This document shows, piece by piece, positions 24,894 to 37,880 of a stretch of DNA of 64,000 nt. Origin of the DNA: DAOMOP01 sp035444405 (GTDB lineage Bacteria; Pseudomonadota; Gammaproteobacteria; Burkholderiales; Rhodocyclaceae); contig DAOMOP010000003.1 of assembly GCA_035444405.1 (NCBI GenBank), forward strand, positions 1-64,000. Direction: 5' to 3'. The position numbers and the translations under genes are program-made. Under the pieces are notes generated by a model. The model saw nothing but the letters and a program-made list of their open reading frames with translations, had not been told where the DNA came from and ran no database searches. Positions within the stretch are counted from its first letter, which is position 1; each line of letters opens with the position of its first letter.

Positions 24894-25139
24894 GCGCATT
24901 CTCCTTCGTGTCGGACGAGGCCATCACCCGCGGTTCGCCGGTGTGGCAAAGCGCAGCCGGCGACGGCCTTGCCCATGCCCGCCCGAGCGGACAGGCTGCC
25001 GCCCGGAGCCGCCATGCAGGGCCCGGGCCCGTAGTCTCATCATAGTTCACGGCCCTGCTCCGGCCCGAAGCGCCCGCGGCACCATGCTATGGTTGAGGCA
25101 AGGGCGCCGCGTCGCGCCGGCGTCGTCACCGACCCCGTC

Positions 25140-26750
25140 ATGCCTTGTTGCCCGCGTCACCATCGCTGCCGCTTCGTCCTGCTGCCATTCGCGATCTGCG
25201 TGTCGCTGCTGCTGCTCGCGGCGTGCGCGCCGGCCGGCGGCGAGCGGCCCGACGACGTCCTCGTGATCGGCCAGACCGCCGAGCCGAAGTCGCTCGATCC
25301 GCATGTCGCGACCTCGCTCAACGACTTCCGCATCCTCGTGAACCTCTATGAGGGGCTGGTGCGCTTTCGCGACGGCACGCTCGAGCCCGAACCGGCCCTC
25401 GCGCGCGCGTGGACGATCAGCGACGATGGCCTGCGCTACACCTTCCACCTGCGCGAGGGCGTGCGCTTTCACGACGGCAGCGCCTTCGATGCCGAGGCGG
25501 TGCGCTTCAACTTCGCGCGCATGCTCGACGGCGCGCACCCGTTCGCCTTCACCGGCCCGTTTCCGCTCGCGTTCTTCTTCGATCGCATCGCGTCGGTCGA
25601 AGTGATCGATGCGCACACGGTCGCGTTCCACCTCACCGAGCCGTTCGCGCCGCTGCTCGCCAACCTCGCCTACCCGACCGGCCTGATCGTGTCGCCCGAA
25701 GCGGTGCGCCGCCACGGCGGCGATTTCGGCCGCCATCCGGCCGGCACCGGGCGCTTTCGCTTCGTCGAATGGGCGCCGCGCACGCGGGTCGTGCTCGAGC
25801 GCAATCCGGACTACCACGGCGCGCCGGCGCGTGCGCGCGTGCTGGTGTTCCGCCCGCTCACCGACGCGATGACCCGGGTGGCCGAGCTGATGGCCGGCGG
25901 CGTCGATCTCGTCACCGAGCTCTCGCCGGACAACGTCGCGCAGCTGCGCGGTGACCCGCGCTTCGCCGTGCACGAGGCGACCGGGCCGCACCTGTGGTTT
26001 CTGATCCTCAACACGCGCGAAGGCCCGTTTCGCGACCGCCGCGTGCGCCAGGCCGTGAACTACGCGATCGACAAGCAGGCGCTGGTCGCGAACGTGCTGC
26101 AGCACACCGCGACGGTCGCCGCCGGCCCGGTGCCGGCCGCGTTCGGCTGGGCCCACGACGACGCGCTGGCGCCGTATCCGCACGACCCCGCGCGCGCCCG
26201 CGCGCTGCTCGCCGAGGCCGGCTTCGACGGCGGTCTCACGGTGACGCTGCTCGCGCCGACCGGCGGCGCCGGCATGCTCGCGCCGGTGCAGATGGCCGCG
26301 GCGATCCAGGCCGACCTCGCCGCGGTCGGCATCGACGTGCGCATCAAGACCTTCGAGTGGAACGCCTATCTGGCGCGCGTGAATGCCGGCCTCGCCGGCC
26401 GCGGCGACATGGCGCAGATGGCGTGGATGACCAACGATCCGGACACCTTGCCGCATCTCGCGCTGCACAGCCGCGCGTGGCCCGAGCACGGCGGCTTCAA
26501 TTCCGGTTATTACGCGAACGCGCGCGTCGATCGGCTGATCGAGCGCGCCCGCGCCGCGACCGACCGCAGCGAACGCGCGCGCCTCTACCGCGCGCTGCAG
26601 CGCGTGGTCCACGACGACGCACCGTGGGTCTTCGTCGCCAGCTGGCGCCAAAGCGCGGTGGCGACGCGGCGGCTTGCCGGCTTCTCGCTGCAGCCGTCGT
26701 TCTTCCTGCTGCTCGGCGACGCGCGCCTCGAAGCGGAGCCGCCCCCGTGA
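25140..26750 (+). CDS. Peptide/nickel-type ABC transporter substrate-binding lipoprotein (SBP family 5)
   Basis: A 536-residue solute-binding protein of the DppA/OppA/NikA family. The signal peptide ends in a lipobox (SLLLLAAC). Family segments include TAEPKSLDPHVATSLNDFRI, GLRYTFHLREGVRFHDGSAF, GTGRFRFVEWAPRTRVVLER and FRDRRVRQAVNYAIDKQALV. It captures a peptide or similar compound outside the inner membrane. ATG 25140 places the signal peptide at the start; upstream in-frame codons are open but not needed. The stop overlaps the GTG of the first permease (GTGA), beginning a tight four-gene operon. Confidence 0.92.
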   Translation: MPCCPRHHRCRFVLLPFAICVSLLLLAACAPAGGERPDDVLVIGQTAEPKSLDPHVATSLNDFRILVNLYEGLVRFRDGTLEPEPALARAWTISDDGLRYTFHLREGVRFHDGSAFDAEAVRFNFARMLDGAHPFAFTGPFPLAFFFDRIASVEVIDAHTVAFHLTEPFAPLLANLAYPTGLIVSPEAVRRHGGDFGRHPAGTGRFRFVEWAPRTRVVLERNPDYHGAPARARVLVFRPLTDAMTRVAELMAGGVDLVTELSPDNVAQLRGDPRFAVHEATGPHLWFLILNTREGPFRDRRVRQAVNYAIDKQALVANVLQHTATVAAGPVPAAFGWAHDDALAPYPHDPARARALLAEAGFDGGLTVTLLAPTGGAGMLAPVQMAAAIQADLAAVGIDVRIKTFEWNAYLARVNAGLAGRGDMAQMAWMTNDPDTLPHLALHSRAWPEHGGFNSGYYANARVDRLIERARAATDRSERARLYRALQRVVHDDAPWVFVASWRQSAVATRRLAGFSLQPSFFLLLGDARLEAEPPP

Positions 26751-27712
26751 GCGCCTACGTCGCACGCCGCCTGCTGCAGCTCGTGCCGGTGCTGTTCGGC
26801 ATCTCGCTGGTGGTGTTCCTGATCATGGCGCTGCTGCCCGGCGACCCGGCGCTGGCGATCCTCGGCCCTTACGCGACCGCCGACTCGCTCGCCGCACTGC
26901 GTGCCGAGCTCGGCCTCGACGCGCCGCTGTGGCAGCGCTTCGCGACCTGGCTCGGCAACGTCGTGCACGGCGATCTGGGCCGTTCGGTCACGTTGCAGCG
27001 CCCGGTCGCCGACGAGATCGCCGAGCGCATCGGCCCGACGCTGCTGCTCGCCGGCACCGCGCTGCTCGCTGCGGTCGTGCTGGGTCTGGCCGCCGGGTTC
27101 GCCGCCGCCGCGCATGCCGGGCGCTGGCCCGACCGCGTGCTGACGCTGCTCGTGCTGGTCGGCATCTCGACGCCGCAGTTCTGGCTCGGGCTGATCTTCA
27201 TCCTGTTGTTCGCGGTGTGGCTGGGCTGGTTTCCGGTCAGCGGCATGGTGGCGGCGTGGGGCGGGGGCGGCGTCGCCGACGTGCTGCACCACCTCGCGCT
27301 GCCGGCGGCCAGCCTCGCCGTGGTCGTGGCCGGCGTGCTCGCGCGGCTCGCGCGCACGATGACACTCGAGGAGCTCGCGCAGGACTACGTGCACATGGCG
27401 CGCGCCCGCGGCCTGCCCGAGCGCACCGTGCTGTGCCGCCATGCGCTGCCGAACGTGCTCGGCAAGCTGATGCCGGTGATCGGGCTGCAGGCCGGCTTCG
27501 TGCTCGGCGGCGCGGTGTATATCGAAACGGTATTCCAGTGGCCGGGCATCGGGCGCATGCTCGTCGATGCGATCTCGACGCGCGACCTGCTGCTGGTGCA
27601 GGGCGGCGTGCTGGTGATCGCGTCGGCCTACGTGCTCGTCAATCTCGCCGCCGACATCGCCCAGCACTGGCTCGATCCGCGCATCCGCCCGGCGCGGCGG
27701 GGCGGGCGGTGA
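26747..27712 (+). CDS. Peptide-type ABC transporter permease, DppB/OppB family
   Basis: A 321-residue permease with six membrane segments. It opens YVARRLLQLVPVLFGISLVV and FLIMALLPGDPALAILGP, the DppB N-terminus, and has the EAA loop EELAQDYVHMARARGLPER that contacts the ATPase. The end ADIAQHWLDPRIRP is typical. It starts with GTG overlapping the stop of the binding protein, and its own stop overlaps the next GTG, so translation is coupled throughout. Confidence 0.92.
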   Translation: MSAYVARRLLQLVPVLFGISLVVFLIMALLPGDPALAILGPYATADSLAALRAELGLDAPLWQRFATWLGNVVHGDLGRSVTLQRPVADEIAERIGPTLLLAGTALLAAVVLGLAAGFAAAAHAGRWPDRVLTLLVLVGISTPQFWLGLIFILLFAVWLGWFPVSGMVAAWGGGGVADVLHHLALPAASLAVVVAGVLARLARTMTLEELAQDYVHMARARGLPERTVLCRHALPNVLGKLMPVIGLQAGFVLGGAVYIETVFQWPGIGRMLVDAISTRDLLLVQGGVLVIASAYVLVNLAADIAQHWLDPRIRPARRGGR

Positions 27713-29687
27713 GCGGCAACCGGCTCGCGTGGTCCGGCGCGGCGCTGGTCGCCGCGCTCGTTGCCGTCGCGCTCGCCGCGCCGCTGCTGCCACTGGCCGA
27801 TCCGCACGCGACGGATCTGGCCGCGCGCATGCGCCCGATCGCGAGTCCCGACCACCCGCTCGGCACCGACCACCTCGGCCGCGACACGCTCGCACGCCTG
27901 GTCTGGGGCACGCGCACGAGCCTCGCGGTGGGCGTCTTCGCGGTGTCGGTGGCCGCGCTCATCGGCACCGCGATCGGGCTCGTCGCCGGCTATCTGCGCG
28001 GCTGGTCGGACACGCTCTTGATGCGCAGCATCGACGTGCTGCTGGCCTTCCCGTACCTGCTGCTCGCGCTCGCGATCGTCGCCGTGCTCGGGCCCGGCCT
28101 CGTCAACGCGATGATCGCGGTCGCCGTCGTCAACATCCCGTTCTTTGCGCGCACGGTGCGCGGCACCGTGCTCGAGCTCGCCGAACGCGGCTTCGTCGAC
28201 GCGGCGCGCATTGGCGGCGCCGGCCACGTGCGCATCCTGGTGCGCGAGTTGCTGCCGAACGTGCTCCCGGTGGTCGTGATCATGATGTCGACGAACCTCG
28301 GCTGGATGATTCTCGAGACCGCCGGCCTGAGCTTCCTCGGTCTCGGCGCGCAGCCGCCCGCCGCGGATCTGGGCAGCATGCTCGGCGCCGGCCGCGAATT
28401 CCTGACCACGGTGCCGCGCCAGGCAATCCTGCCGGGCGTCGTGATCATGCTGCTGGTGGTTGGCATCAACCTCGCCGGCGACGGCCTGCGCGACGCGCTC
28501 GACCCACGACGGCGCGGTGCCGGCGAGACCGCCGCGGGCGGGGCTTCGGTGCCGGTGCCGGTGCCGGTGAAGGTGCCGGCAGCAGCGACGCACGGAAGCG
28601 CCGGCCGGGCGACCCACACCGGCGCTGCCGCCACCGCCGACGCCGCGATCGGACCTGACGACCCCGCCGCGGCGGTGTCCGCAACGGCCTCGGGCGGCGC
28701 CGCTCTCGGCCCGCCGGCCGCCGCGCTGCTGCGCGTGACCGCCCTGTCGACGCACTTTCACCTCGACGGCCGCATTCATCGCGCCGTCGACGACGTCTCA
28801 TTCGCGCTCGCGCCCGGCGAGCGCGTCGCGATCGTCGGCGAGTCGGGCTGCGGCAAGACCGTGCTCGCGCTGTCGCTGCTCGGCCTCGTGCCGCCGGCCG
28901 CGCGCATCGTCGCCGGACACATCGAGTTCGACGGCGAGGCGCTGCTGTGCGCGCCCGCCGAGCGCCGCCGCCGGCTGCGCGGCGACCGCATCGCGTACGT
29001 GCCGCAGGATCCGATGGGTGCGCTCAATCCGGTGCTGACGGTCGGCGCGCAGCTGGTCGAGACGATGCGCGCGCACCGCACCATCGACCGCGCGGACGCA
29101 CGGATCCGCGCGGCGCAGCTGCTCGAGCAGGTGCGCATCCCGCACCCGGCCGCCCGGCTCGCCGCCTACCCGCACGAGCTCTCCGGCGGCATGCGCCAGC
29201 GCGTGCTGATCGCGATGGCGCTCGCCAACGACCCCGCGCTGATCATCGCCGACGAGCCGACCACCGCGCTCGACGTGACCGTGCAGACCGAGATCCTGAG
29301 ACTGATCGGCACGCTGTGCGATCAGCGCGGCACCGCGCTGCTGCTGATCAGCCACGATCTCGGCGCCGTCGCGCGGCTGGCCGGGCGCGCGCTGGTGCTG
29401 TATGCGGGCCGCGTCGTCGAGGAAGGCCCGCTCGACGCGCTGCTCGCGCAGCCCGCCCACCCCTATACACGCGCGCTGCTCGCCTGCGCGCCCGAGCTCG
29501 GACGCCCCGACAAGGCGATCGCGCCGATCGCCGGCCAGCCGCCGCCGCTCGACGCGCTGCCGGCCGGCTGCCATTTCGCGCCGCGCTGCGAACACGTGCG
29601 CCCCGCCTGCCGCGCCGACTCGATCCCGCTGCGCCCGTTCGGCGCGTCACGGCGCGTGCGCTGCGTGCGCGCCGAGGAGCTCGCGCG

Positions 29688-29691
<4 letters not shown>
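27709..29691 (+). CDS. Fused DppC-type permease and DppD-type ATPase
   Basis: A 660-residue single polypeptide. Residues 1-270 are a DppC-family permease (DHPLGTDHLGRDTLARLVWG; EAA loop GFVDAARIGGAGHVRILVRE). Residues about 275-340 are a Pro/Val/Ala/Thr linker with VPVPVPVKVP. Residues about 345-660 are a complete ATPase: Walker A GESGCGKT, Q-loop YVPQDPMGAL, signature HELSGGMRQR, Walker B LIIADEPTTALD and switch His ISHDLG, ending with the oligopeptide-transporter C-terminal Cys motif CHFAPRCEHVRPAC. No stop or frame change occurs at the junction. Permease-ATPase fusions occur in this family but are the minority form. Confidence 0.92.
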
Positions 29692-30599
<908 letters not shown>

Positions 30600-30709
30600 T
30601 GGCCTGCCTCACCTTCCGAGCCGGACAAACACGCCAGGAAGACATTGCAAATCCGGGGGCAAAGTAGTAACGTACCTACATCATTGATTCTGAGTGGGGG
30701 GGTATTCTC

Positions 30710-30964
30710 GTGGCCATTACGACCCTGTCCAGTCGCGATCTCAACCAGGACGTGACCCGCGCGAAGAGGGCCGCCGAGCATGGCCCCGTGTTCATCACGG
30801 ACCGTGGCAAGCCGGCACACGTGCTGCTGACCTTCGAGGAATACCAGCGGCTCACCCGGCAACGGCGCAACATCGCCGATGCGCTGGCGATGCCGGGAAT
30901 CGAGGACATCGAATTCGAGCCGCCGCGCGTGAGCATCGAGATCCGGCCGGCTGACCTCTCATGA
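30710..30964 (+). CDS. Phd/YefM-family antitoxin
   Basis: An 84-residue antitoxin: N-terminal Phd DNA-binding fold (AITTLSSRDLNQDVTRAKRA, then GPVFITDRGKPAHVLLTFEE) and a C-terminal toxin-binding tail. It starts with GTG after a G-rich Shine-Dalgarno (GGGGGG at 7-8 nt). Its stop overlaps the VapC-like gene (ATGA). The imperfect dyad GTAG-TAACGTAC-CTAC about 40 bp upstream may be its operator. Confidence 0.88.
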   Translation: MAITTLSSRDLNQDVTRAKRAAEHGPVFITDRGKPAHVLLTFEEYQRLTRQRRNIADALAMPGIEDIEFEPPRVSIEIRPADLS

Positions 30965-31383
30965 TGTTCGTGCTCGATACCAACGTGGTGTCGGAGCTGC
31001 GGAAGGTGCGCGCCGGCAAGGCCGATCCCAACGTCGCGGCCTGGGCGGAAAGCGTCGATGCGGCCGACCTCTTCGTCTCGGCCGTCACCATCATGGAGCT
31101 GGAAATCGGTGTCTTGCAGATCGAGCGGCGAGACGCCGGACAGGGCGCAATGATGCGCGCCTGGCTGGATCACCACGTATTGCCGGAATTCTCCGGGCGC
31201 GTGCTGCCGATCGATGCCGCCGTGGCGCAGCGCTGCGCCCGGCTGCATGTGCCGGATCGGCGCTCCGAGCGTGACGCGCTGATCGCCGCGACCGCGATCA
31301 CGCATGGAATGACCGTGGTGACGCGGAACGTGGCCGATTTCGAACCGACCGACGCTCTCGTACTGAACCCATGGACCGATTGA
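30961..31383 (+). CDS. PIN-domain toxin (VapC/FitB type)
   Basis: A 140-residue ribonuclease toxin. The four acidic PIN positions are visible: FVLDTNVVSEL (Asp), VTIMELEIGV (Glu), RSERDALIAATAI (Asp), and VTRNVADFE (Asp). VapC toxins cut tRNA or rRNA. The translation start ATGATG overlaps the Phd stop. The combination of Phd antitoxin with PIN toxin is common. Confidence 0.9.
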   Translation: MMFVLDTNVVSELRKVRAGKADPNVAAWAESVDAADLFVSAVTIMELEIGVLQIERRDAGQGAMMRAWLDHHVLPEFSGRVLPIDAAVAQRCARLHVPDRRSERDALIAATAITHGMTVVTRNVADFEPTDALVLNPWTD

Positions 31384-31408
31384 TCGACGCACGCCGTGCC
31401 GGCCCGGA

Positions 31409-31924
31409 ATGAGAATCGGCGTCGTCTCCGACACCCACATGCCCCGCTTCGCGAAGGCGTTGCCGCTCGCGCTGTGCGAGGGCCTCGCCGCGCAGCGCGT
31501 CGAGCGCATCCTGCACCTCGGTGACTTCACGACCCCGGCGGTCGCGGAGCTGTTCGCACGCATCGCACCGTTCGACGCCGTCGCCGGCAACAACGACCCG
31601 CCCGAGCTCGTGGCGCGCTTCGGCCGGCGCAAGATCGTCGTCCTCGACGGCGTGCGCATCGGCCTGGTGCACGGCGACGGCCGGCGCGGCAGCACGCTCG
31701 AGCGCGCGATCGCGGCGTTCGCGGGCGACGCCGTCGACGTGATCGTGTTCGGGCACAGCCATGTGCCGTATTGCGCGCGGCACGGCGACAGGTGGCTGCT
31801 CAACCCCGGCTCGCCGACCGACAAGCGCCGCAACCCGCGCTACTCGTGGGCCTTGCTCGAGCTCGACGAGGGCGGGATCCGTGCGACGCTGCAGTTCTAC
31901 GAGGACAAGCGCTGGGCCGAATGA
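31409..31924 (+). CDS. YfcE/MJ0936-family metallophosphoesterase
   Basis: A 171-residue calcineurin-like phosphodiesterase. All metal-site motifs are present in order: GVVSDTHMPR, ILHLGDFT, AVAGNND, GLVHGDG and VFGHSHVP. The fold and length (about 165-185) match YfcE, which hydrolyses phosphodiester model substrates and possibly cyclic nucleotides; the natural substrate is open. It lies 25 bp after the toxin gene and could be read through from it. Confidence 0.9.
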   Translation: MRIGVVSDTHMPRFAKALPLALCEGLAAQRVERILHLGDFTTPAVAELFARIAPFDAVAGNNDPPELVARFGRRKIVVLDGVRIGLVHGDGRRGSTLERAIAAFAGDAVDVIVFGHSHVPYCARHGDRWLLNPGSPTDKRRNPRYSWALLELDEGGIRATLQFYEDKRWAE

Positions 31925-32103
31925 TCACGGCTGTGCACGACGAGGATGCCGAAAGTGTCTGGGCCAGGTGCTCGATAGAGCGGAATCGAGAAGCCGTGGT
32001 CGATGCCGATGATGCGTGCGAAGCCGCACAGGCGCGAACCTTGCGTGCCGCAGCAGGGACAAGCAGGCGGCTTGCAGCGCACGCGCAAAACGCGCAAACT
32101 GCA

Positions 32104-32115
32104 TTGCAATTGCAA
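32104..32115. promoter_or_regulatory. TTGCAATTGCAA palindrome before a toxin-antitoxin pair
   Basis: A perfect 12-bp dyad ends 15 bp before the antitoxin start, with half-site-like GCAA repeats on both sides (GCAAACTGCA before, CGCAAG after). Toxin-antitoxin operons are usually repressed by their own product at such sites; binding is inferred. Confidence 0.5.
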
Positions 32116-32130
32116 CGCAAGAGACGTGTC

Positions 32131-32409
32131 ATGAAAACTGCGACCTTTCCTTCCTTGCGCGTCGAGCCGGAGTTGCGCCAAGCCGCCGAGCAGGTCCTGG
32201 ACGACGGCGAGAGCCTTTCCAGCTTCGTCGAGCAATCGATCCGCGAGGGTATCGAGCGCAGGCTCGCCCAGCGTGAATTCGTCGCGCGCGGCCTGCGTGC
32301 TCGCGACGACGCACGCCGCACGGGCCGCTACGTCGAGTCCGATGCGGTGATCGGGCGGCTCGAAAGGATGCTCGAACGCGCAAAGGCTTCGTCGCAAGCC
32401 GGCAAGTGA
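32131..32409 (+). CDS. YlcI/YnfO-like antitoxin
   Basis: A 92-residue protein with a ribbon-helix-helix-like N-terminus (TATFPSLRVEPELRQAAEQV, then GESLSSFVEQSIREGIERRL) and a basic helical C-terminus that would wrap the toxin. Its stop overlaps the GTG of the RelE/ParE-like gene (GTGA), the standard antitoxin-first order. Confidence 0.8.
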   Translation: MKTATFPSLRVEPELRQAAEQVLDDGESLSSFVEQSIREGIERRLAQREFVARGLRARDDARRTGRYVESDAVIGRLERMLERAKASSQAGK

Positions 32410-32714
32410 GCTACCGCGTTCGCTTCACTGAAGACGCGGAGGAGGATCTGGTGCGCCTGTATCAGTTCATCCTCGCTCGCGATGAACCCGACTTCGCACT
32501 CGCAGAGCGGGCGCTCGAAGCCAGTCGGCAAGCGATGCGCAGCCTCGAGCTGTCCCCCTTCAGCTGTCGCAAGACGATCCCGTCCAATCCCTTTCTCCGG
32601 GAACTCGTGATTCCGTTCGGGGCGTCCGGCTACGTCGCGCTGTTCGAGATCGACGACGACAAGACCGTCACGATTCTCGCCGTACGTCACCAGCGCGAGG
32701 ATGACTACCATTGA
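32406..32714 (+). CDS. RelE/ParE-family toxin
   Basis: A 102-residue toxin of the RelE/ParE superfamily: YRVRFTEDAEEDLVRLYQFI at the start, R-rich middle, and the C-terminal strand TVTILAVRHQREDDYH. ParE members poison gyrase and RelE members cut mRNA on the ribosome; the tail of this one looks ParE-like. GTG start overlaps the antitoxin stop. Confidence 0.85.
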   Translation: MSYRVRFTEDAEEDLVRLYQFILARDEPDFALAERALEASRQAMRSLELSPFSCRKTIPSNPFLRELVIPFGASGYVALFEIDDDKTVTILAVRHQREDDYH

Positions 32715-32826
32715 AACAGTCGATTCTTGTCCGGCGCGTCGTCGCGGAATGGAACATTTGCGAGGTGGTTCATATCGCGCACACGTGCAGTGTCGAATCG
32801 CGAAGCGCACACATCATGCGCACCCC

Positions 32827-33849
32827 TCACCGATGCAGCCAGCACGCCGAATAGTGCTGCCGCCGCGGCTCGAAGTCGGGCGGGTCGTCGCGGTCGCACA
32901 GGCCGGCGATCGCGTGCGGGCAGCGCGGGTGGAAGCGGCAGCCGGGCGGCGGATGCAGCAGGCTGGGCGGCTCGCCGGCGGGGACCTCGCGCAGCCGGGT
33001 CGCGTTGGCCGCGTCGGGGTCGGCGATCGCGGCGAGCAGCGCCTGCGTATAGGGGTGCTGCGGGTGGTCGAGCAGCTCGTCGACCGCGGCGCTCTCGACG
33101 ACGCGGCCCGCGTACATCACGAAGATGCGCTCGGCGAAGTGGCGCACCGTCGACAAATCGTGCGTGATGAACGCGAGCGTCAGGCCGCGTTCGGTCTGGA
33201 TGCGCCGCAACAGGTTCAGGATCTCGACGCGCACCGAGGCGTCGAGCATCGACACCGGCTCGTCGGCGACGATCATCGCCGGCGCGAGGATCAGCGCGCG
33301 CGCGATCACGACGCGCTGCTGCTGGCCGCCGGAGAGCATGTGCGGGAACTTGCCGAGGAACTCGTCCGGCGGCGTGAGCCGCACCTCGTCGAGCACCGCG
33401 CGGATGCGCCGGTCGCGCTCGGCGCGGTCCCTGACGCCATGCACGATCAGCGGCTCGGCGAGGATGCGGCGCACGTCGAGAAACGGCGGCAGCGCGCCGT
33501 ACGGATCCTGCTGCACGTAGCCGACGCTGGCGCGGTAGGCCTTGAGCTCGCGCGCGTCGAGCGCGCCGAGCGAGCGCCCGGCAAAGCGCACCTCGCCGCG
33601 CGTGGGCCGGTGGAGGCCGAGCAGCGTGCGCGCCAGCGAGCTCTTGCCGCAGCCGCTCTCGCCGACGAAAGCGACCGCCTCGCCGCGCGCGAGTTCGAAA
33701 TTCACGCCGTCGACCGCATGCACCGCGCCGACGCGCAGAAAACCCCACTGACGCAGCTCGAACCAGGTGTGCAGGTCCTTGGCCGCGAGCAGCGGGGCCT
33801 GCGTTTGTGCGTCGCGTCCTTGCATGGTGCGGCCCCGGGTGGCTTTCAT
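32827..33849 (-). CDS. Peptide-type ABC transporter ATPase, DppF/OppF-like
   Basis: A 340-residue ATP-binding subunit: Walker A GESGCGKSS, Q-loop YVQQDPYGALPPFLDVRR, signature HMLSGGQQQRV, Walker B IVADEPVSMLDASV, switch His FITHDLSTVR, and the C-terminal Cys motif CRFHPRCPHAIAGLC. It belongs by type with the transporter at 36.9-42.9 kb, from which it is separated by acetyl-CoA synthetase and an ACT-domain gene. ATG 33849 (AGGA at 5 nt) is used; ATG 33825 is an alternative. Confidence 0.88.
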   Translation of the reverse strand: MKATRGRTMQGRDAQTQAPLLAAKDLHTWFELRQWGFLRVGAVHAVDGVNFELARGEAVAFVGESGCGKSSLARTLLGLHRPTRGEVRFAGRSLGALDARELKAYRASVGYVQQDPYGALPPFLDVRRILAEPLIVHGVRDRAERDRRIRAVLDEVRLTPPDEFLGKFPHMLSGGQQQRVVIARALILAPAMIVADEPVSMLDASVRVEILNLLRRIQTERGLTLAFITHDLSTVRHFAERIFVMYAGRVVESAAVDELLDHPQHPYTQALLAAIADPDAANATRLREVPAGEPPSLLHPPPGCRFHPRCPHAIAGLCDRDDPPDFEPRRQHYSACWLHR

Positions 33850-34095
33850 CGGCGTCCTGCTGCGGCGTAGAGCGTGGAGTGCATTCTGCGCCGAACCGCG
33901 AATCTGCTCGATCGCGTGGCGGTGCCCCGCAAGAGTGGCACAACCGCCGTGCGACCGCGCAAGCGAGACACCCCGCGCGCCCTGCGCAAGACCGGCGCCT
34001 GCACACCGCGGCGATGCGGCTGGCCTGCGGGCCGGCGCGCGCACGGGCCCGCTCGAGCTCCCGGGCCACCATGACGACGGCGCACGCGAAATTTC

Positions 34096-36144
<2,049 letters not shown>

Positions 36145-36422
36145 GACCGTTTCCTCCTGGCTTGTTTCTGGTCCGCCGATCTCCAGTATCGAAGCAGGAT
36201 CCGGCGGTCGCCACCAGAGTCCGGGCGCGGCGTCCGGACTGCACCGTTCGTCGCGCCCCTATGCTTTTTTAGCTCAGAGCCGGACAATTGCCAGCACCCG
36301 GCGCTGCAAGCCCAGCCTATCGGCGCGCCCAAAGGGGGCTGCACGAGCACGCCGCGCCTTGCGTTCGCGGCCGGCCGGAACTAGCTTGCACAAAGGGGGC
36401 AACGAACGAGGAGGGTAAGGCC

Positions 36423-36845
36423 ATGGATGTGCTCGTGGAAGCTGTCGACGTCTGGGTCGCAACAATCCCGGACCAGCCTGGAGGCCTCGCCGAGGCGCTG
36501 GCGGTCGTGCGCGACGCGGGTGCCGACCTGCAGTTCGTCATCGCGCGGCGCACCCCCGAGGAACCCGGCAAGGGCGTCGTATTCATCACGCCGCTGCAGG
36601 GCGACCGGGAAGTCCGCGCCGCCACGCAGGTCGGTTTCGGCGTTGCCCAGAGCCTGCATTCCGTGCGCGTGATGGGCCAGGACCGCCCCGGCGTCGCCGC
36701 CCAAATGACGCGTGCGCTCGCGGACGCCGGCATCAATCTGCGCGGCTTCTCGGGCTGCTCGATCGGCTCACAGTTCGTCGCCTACATTGCGGTCGATACC
36801 CTCGAGGATGCCGAGAAGATCACCGACGCGTTGCAAAGGGCGTGA
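36423..36845 (+). CDS. Two-ACT-domain regulatory protein
   Basis: A 140-residue protein with two ACT-like halves: VWVATIPDQPGGLAEALAVV in the first and VRVMGQDRPGVAAQMTRALA, then DAGINLRGFSGCSIGSQFVA, in the second. ACT domains bind small ligands, usually amino acids, and act as allosteric modules; stand-alone ACT proteins are mostly uncharacterised. ATG 36423 follows GGAGG at 8 nt. It is divergent from acs across about 280 bp and convergent with the peptide ABC operon. Confidence 0.85.
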   Translation: MDVLVEAVDVWVATIPDQPGGLAEALAVVRDAGADLQFVIARRTPEEPGKGVVFITPLQGDREVRAATQVGFGVAQSLHSVRVMGQDRPGVAAQMTRALADAGINLRGFSGCSIGSQFVAYIAVDTLEDAEKITDALQRA

Positions 36846-36908
36846 GCGGCGCGCGGGCGGGCATATCGGCTATCACAGAACGCACTCGTTCCGTGCCTCT
36901 CGACGCGT

Positions 36909-37880
36909 TCATCCACCCCTTCCCGCATGCAGCCAGCAACGCACCTGATGCCACTCGCCGAGCGCGATCGCGACTGGATCCGCGGCGCAGCGCTCGAAGC
37001 GCGATGGGCAGCGCTCGGCGAAGCGGCAGCCCGGCGGCGGCTCGAACAGGCTCGGCGGCTGGCCGGGAATCGCCTGCGGGCGCTGCTGCTGGCGCAGGCG
37101 CGGCACGCTCGCCATCAGCATCTGCGAGTAGGGGTGGGCGGGCTGCGCAAAAAAGCGCGCTGCGTCGGCGAGCTCGACCAGCTGCCCGGCGTACATCAGC
37201 GCGACGCGGTCGGCGAGCTCGCTCGAAGTCGCGACGTCGTGCGTGATCAGGATGAAGCTCGTGCCCTGCTCGCGCTTGACGCGTTTGAGCACGTTCATGA
37301 TTCCCGCCTGGGTCAGCACGTCGAGCGCCGAGGTCGGCTCGTCGAGGATCACCAGCTCGGGCTCGGCGACCAGCGCCATCGCCAGCACCGCGCGCTGGCG
37401 CATGCCGCCGGACAGCTCGAACGGGTAACGCGCGAGGAAGTCCGGCGACACGCCGACCATCGTGAACACCTCCGCGGCGCGCTCGAGCGCACGCGCGCGG
37501 GGCCAGCGCCGCAGCACGCGCAGCGGCTCGGCGACCTGCTCGCCGACGCGCACGACCGGGTTCAGTGCGTTCATCGACGCCTGCATCACCAGCGCGATGC
37601 GCGACCACTGCACCTCGCGCCGGAAGCGCTCGTCCGGCAGTGGCGACACCTCGACGTCGCCGAGCCGCACGCGCCCGGCGGCGTGATGGACGTTGCGCGG
37701 CAGCACCCGCATCAAGAGCTTCGCGAGCGAGCTTTTGCCGCAGCCGGACTCGCCGAGCACGACCAGCGCCTCGTTGCGGTGCAGGTCGAAGTCGACGCCG
37801 TCGACGGCGCGCACGATGCCGCGCCGCGTCTGGTAGTGCAGCGTGAGCCCTTCGACGCGCAGCAGCGTGTCGCCGCTCAT
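36909..37880 (-). CDS. Peptide-type ABC transporter ATPase, DppD/OppD-like
   Basis: A 323-residue ATP-binding subunit: Walker A GESGCGKSS, Q-loop LVMQASMNALNPVVRVGE, signature FELSGGMRQRA, Walker B VILDEPTSALD, switch His LITHDVATSS and the C-terminal Cys motif CRFAERCPSRFERC. ATG 37880 overlaps the permease stop (TGATG). It is the last gene of the binding protein-permease-permease-ATPase run on the minus strand. Confidence 0.9.
   Translation of the reverse strand: MSGDTLLRVEGLTLHYQTRRGIVRAVDGVDFDLHRNEALVVLGESGCGKSSLAKLLMRVLPRNVHHAAGRVRLGDVEVSPLPDERFRREVQWSRIALVMQASMNALNPVVRVGEQVAEPLRVLRRWPRARALERAAEVFTMVGVSPDFLARYPFELSGGMRQRAVLAMALVAEPELVILDEPTSALDVLTQAGIMNVLKRVKREQGTSFILITHDVATSSELADRVALMYAGQLVELADAARFFAQPAHPYSQMLMASVPRLRQQQRPQAIPGQPPSLFEPPPGCRFAERCPSRFERCAADPVAIALGEWHQVRCWLHAGRGG

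Noticed and set aside
25047..26765. A 572-codon minus-strand frame opposite the peptide-binding protein
   Set aside because: Antisense artefact; plus strand has lipobox and SBP family motifs.
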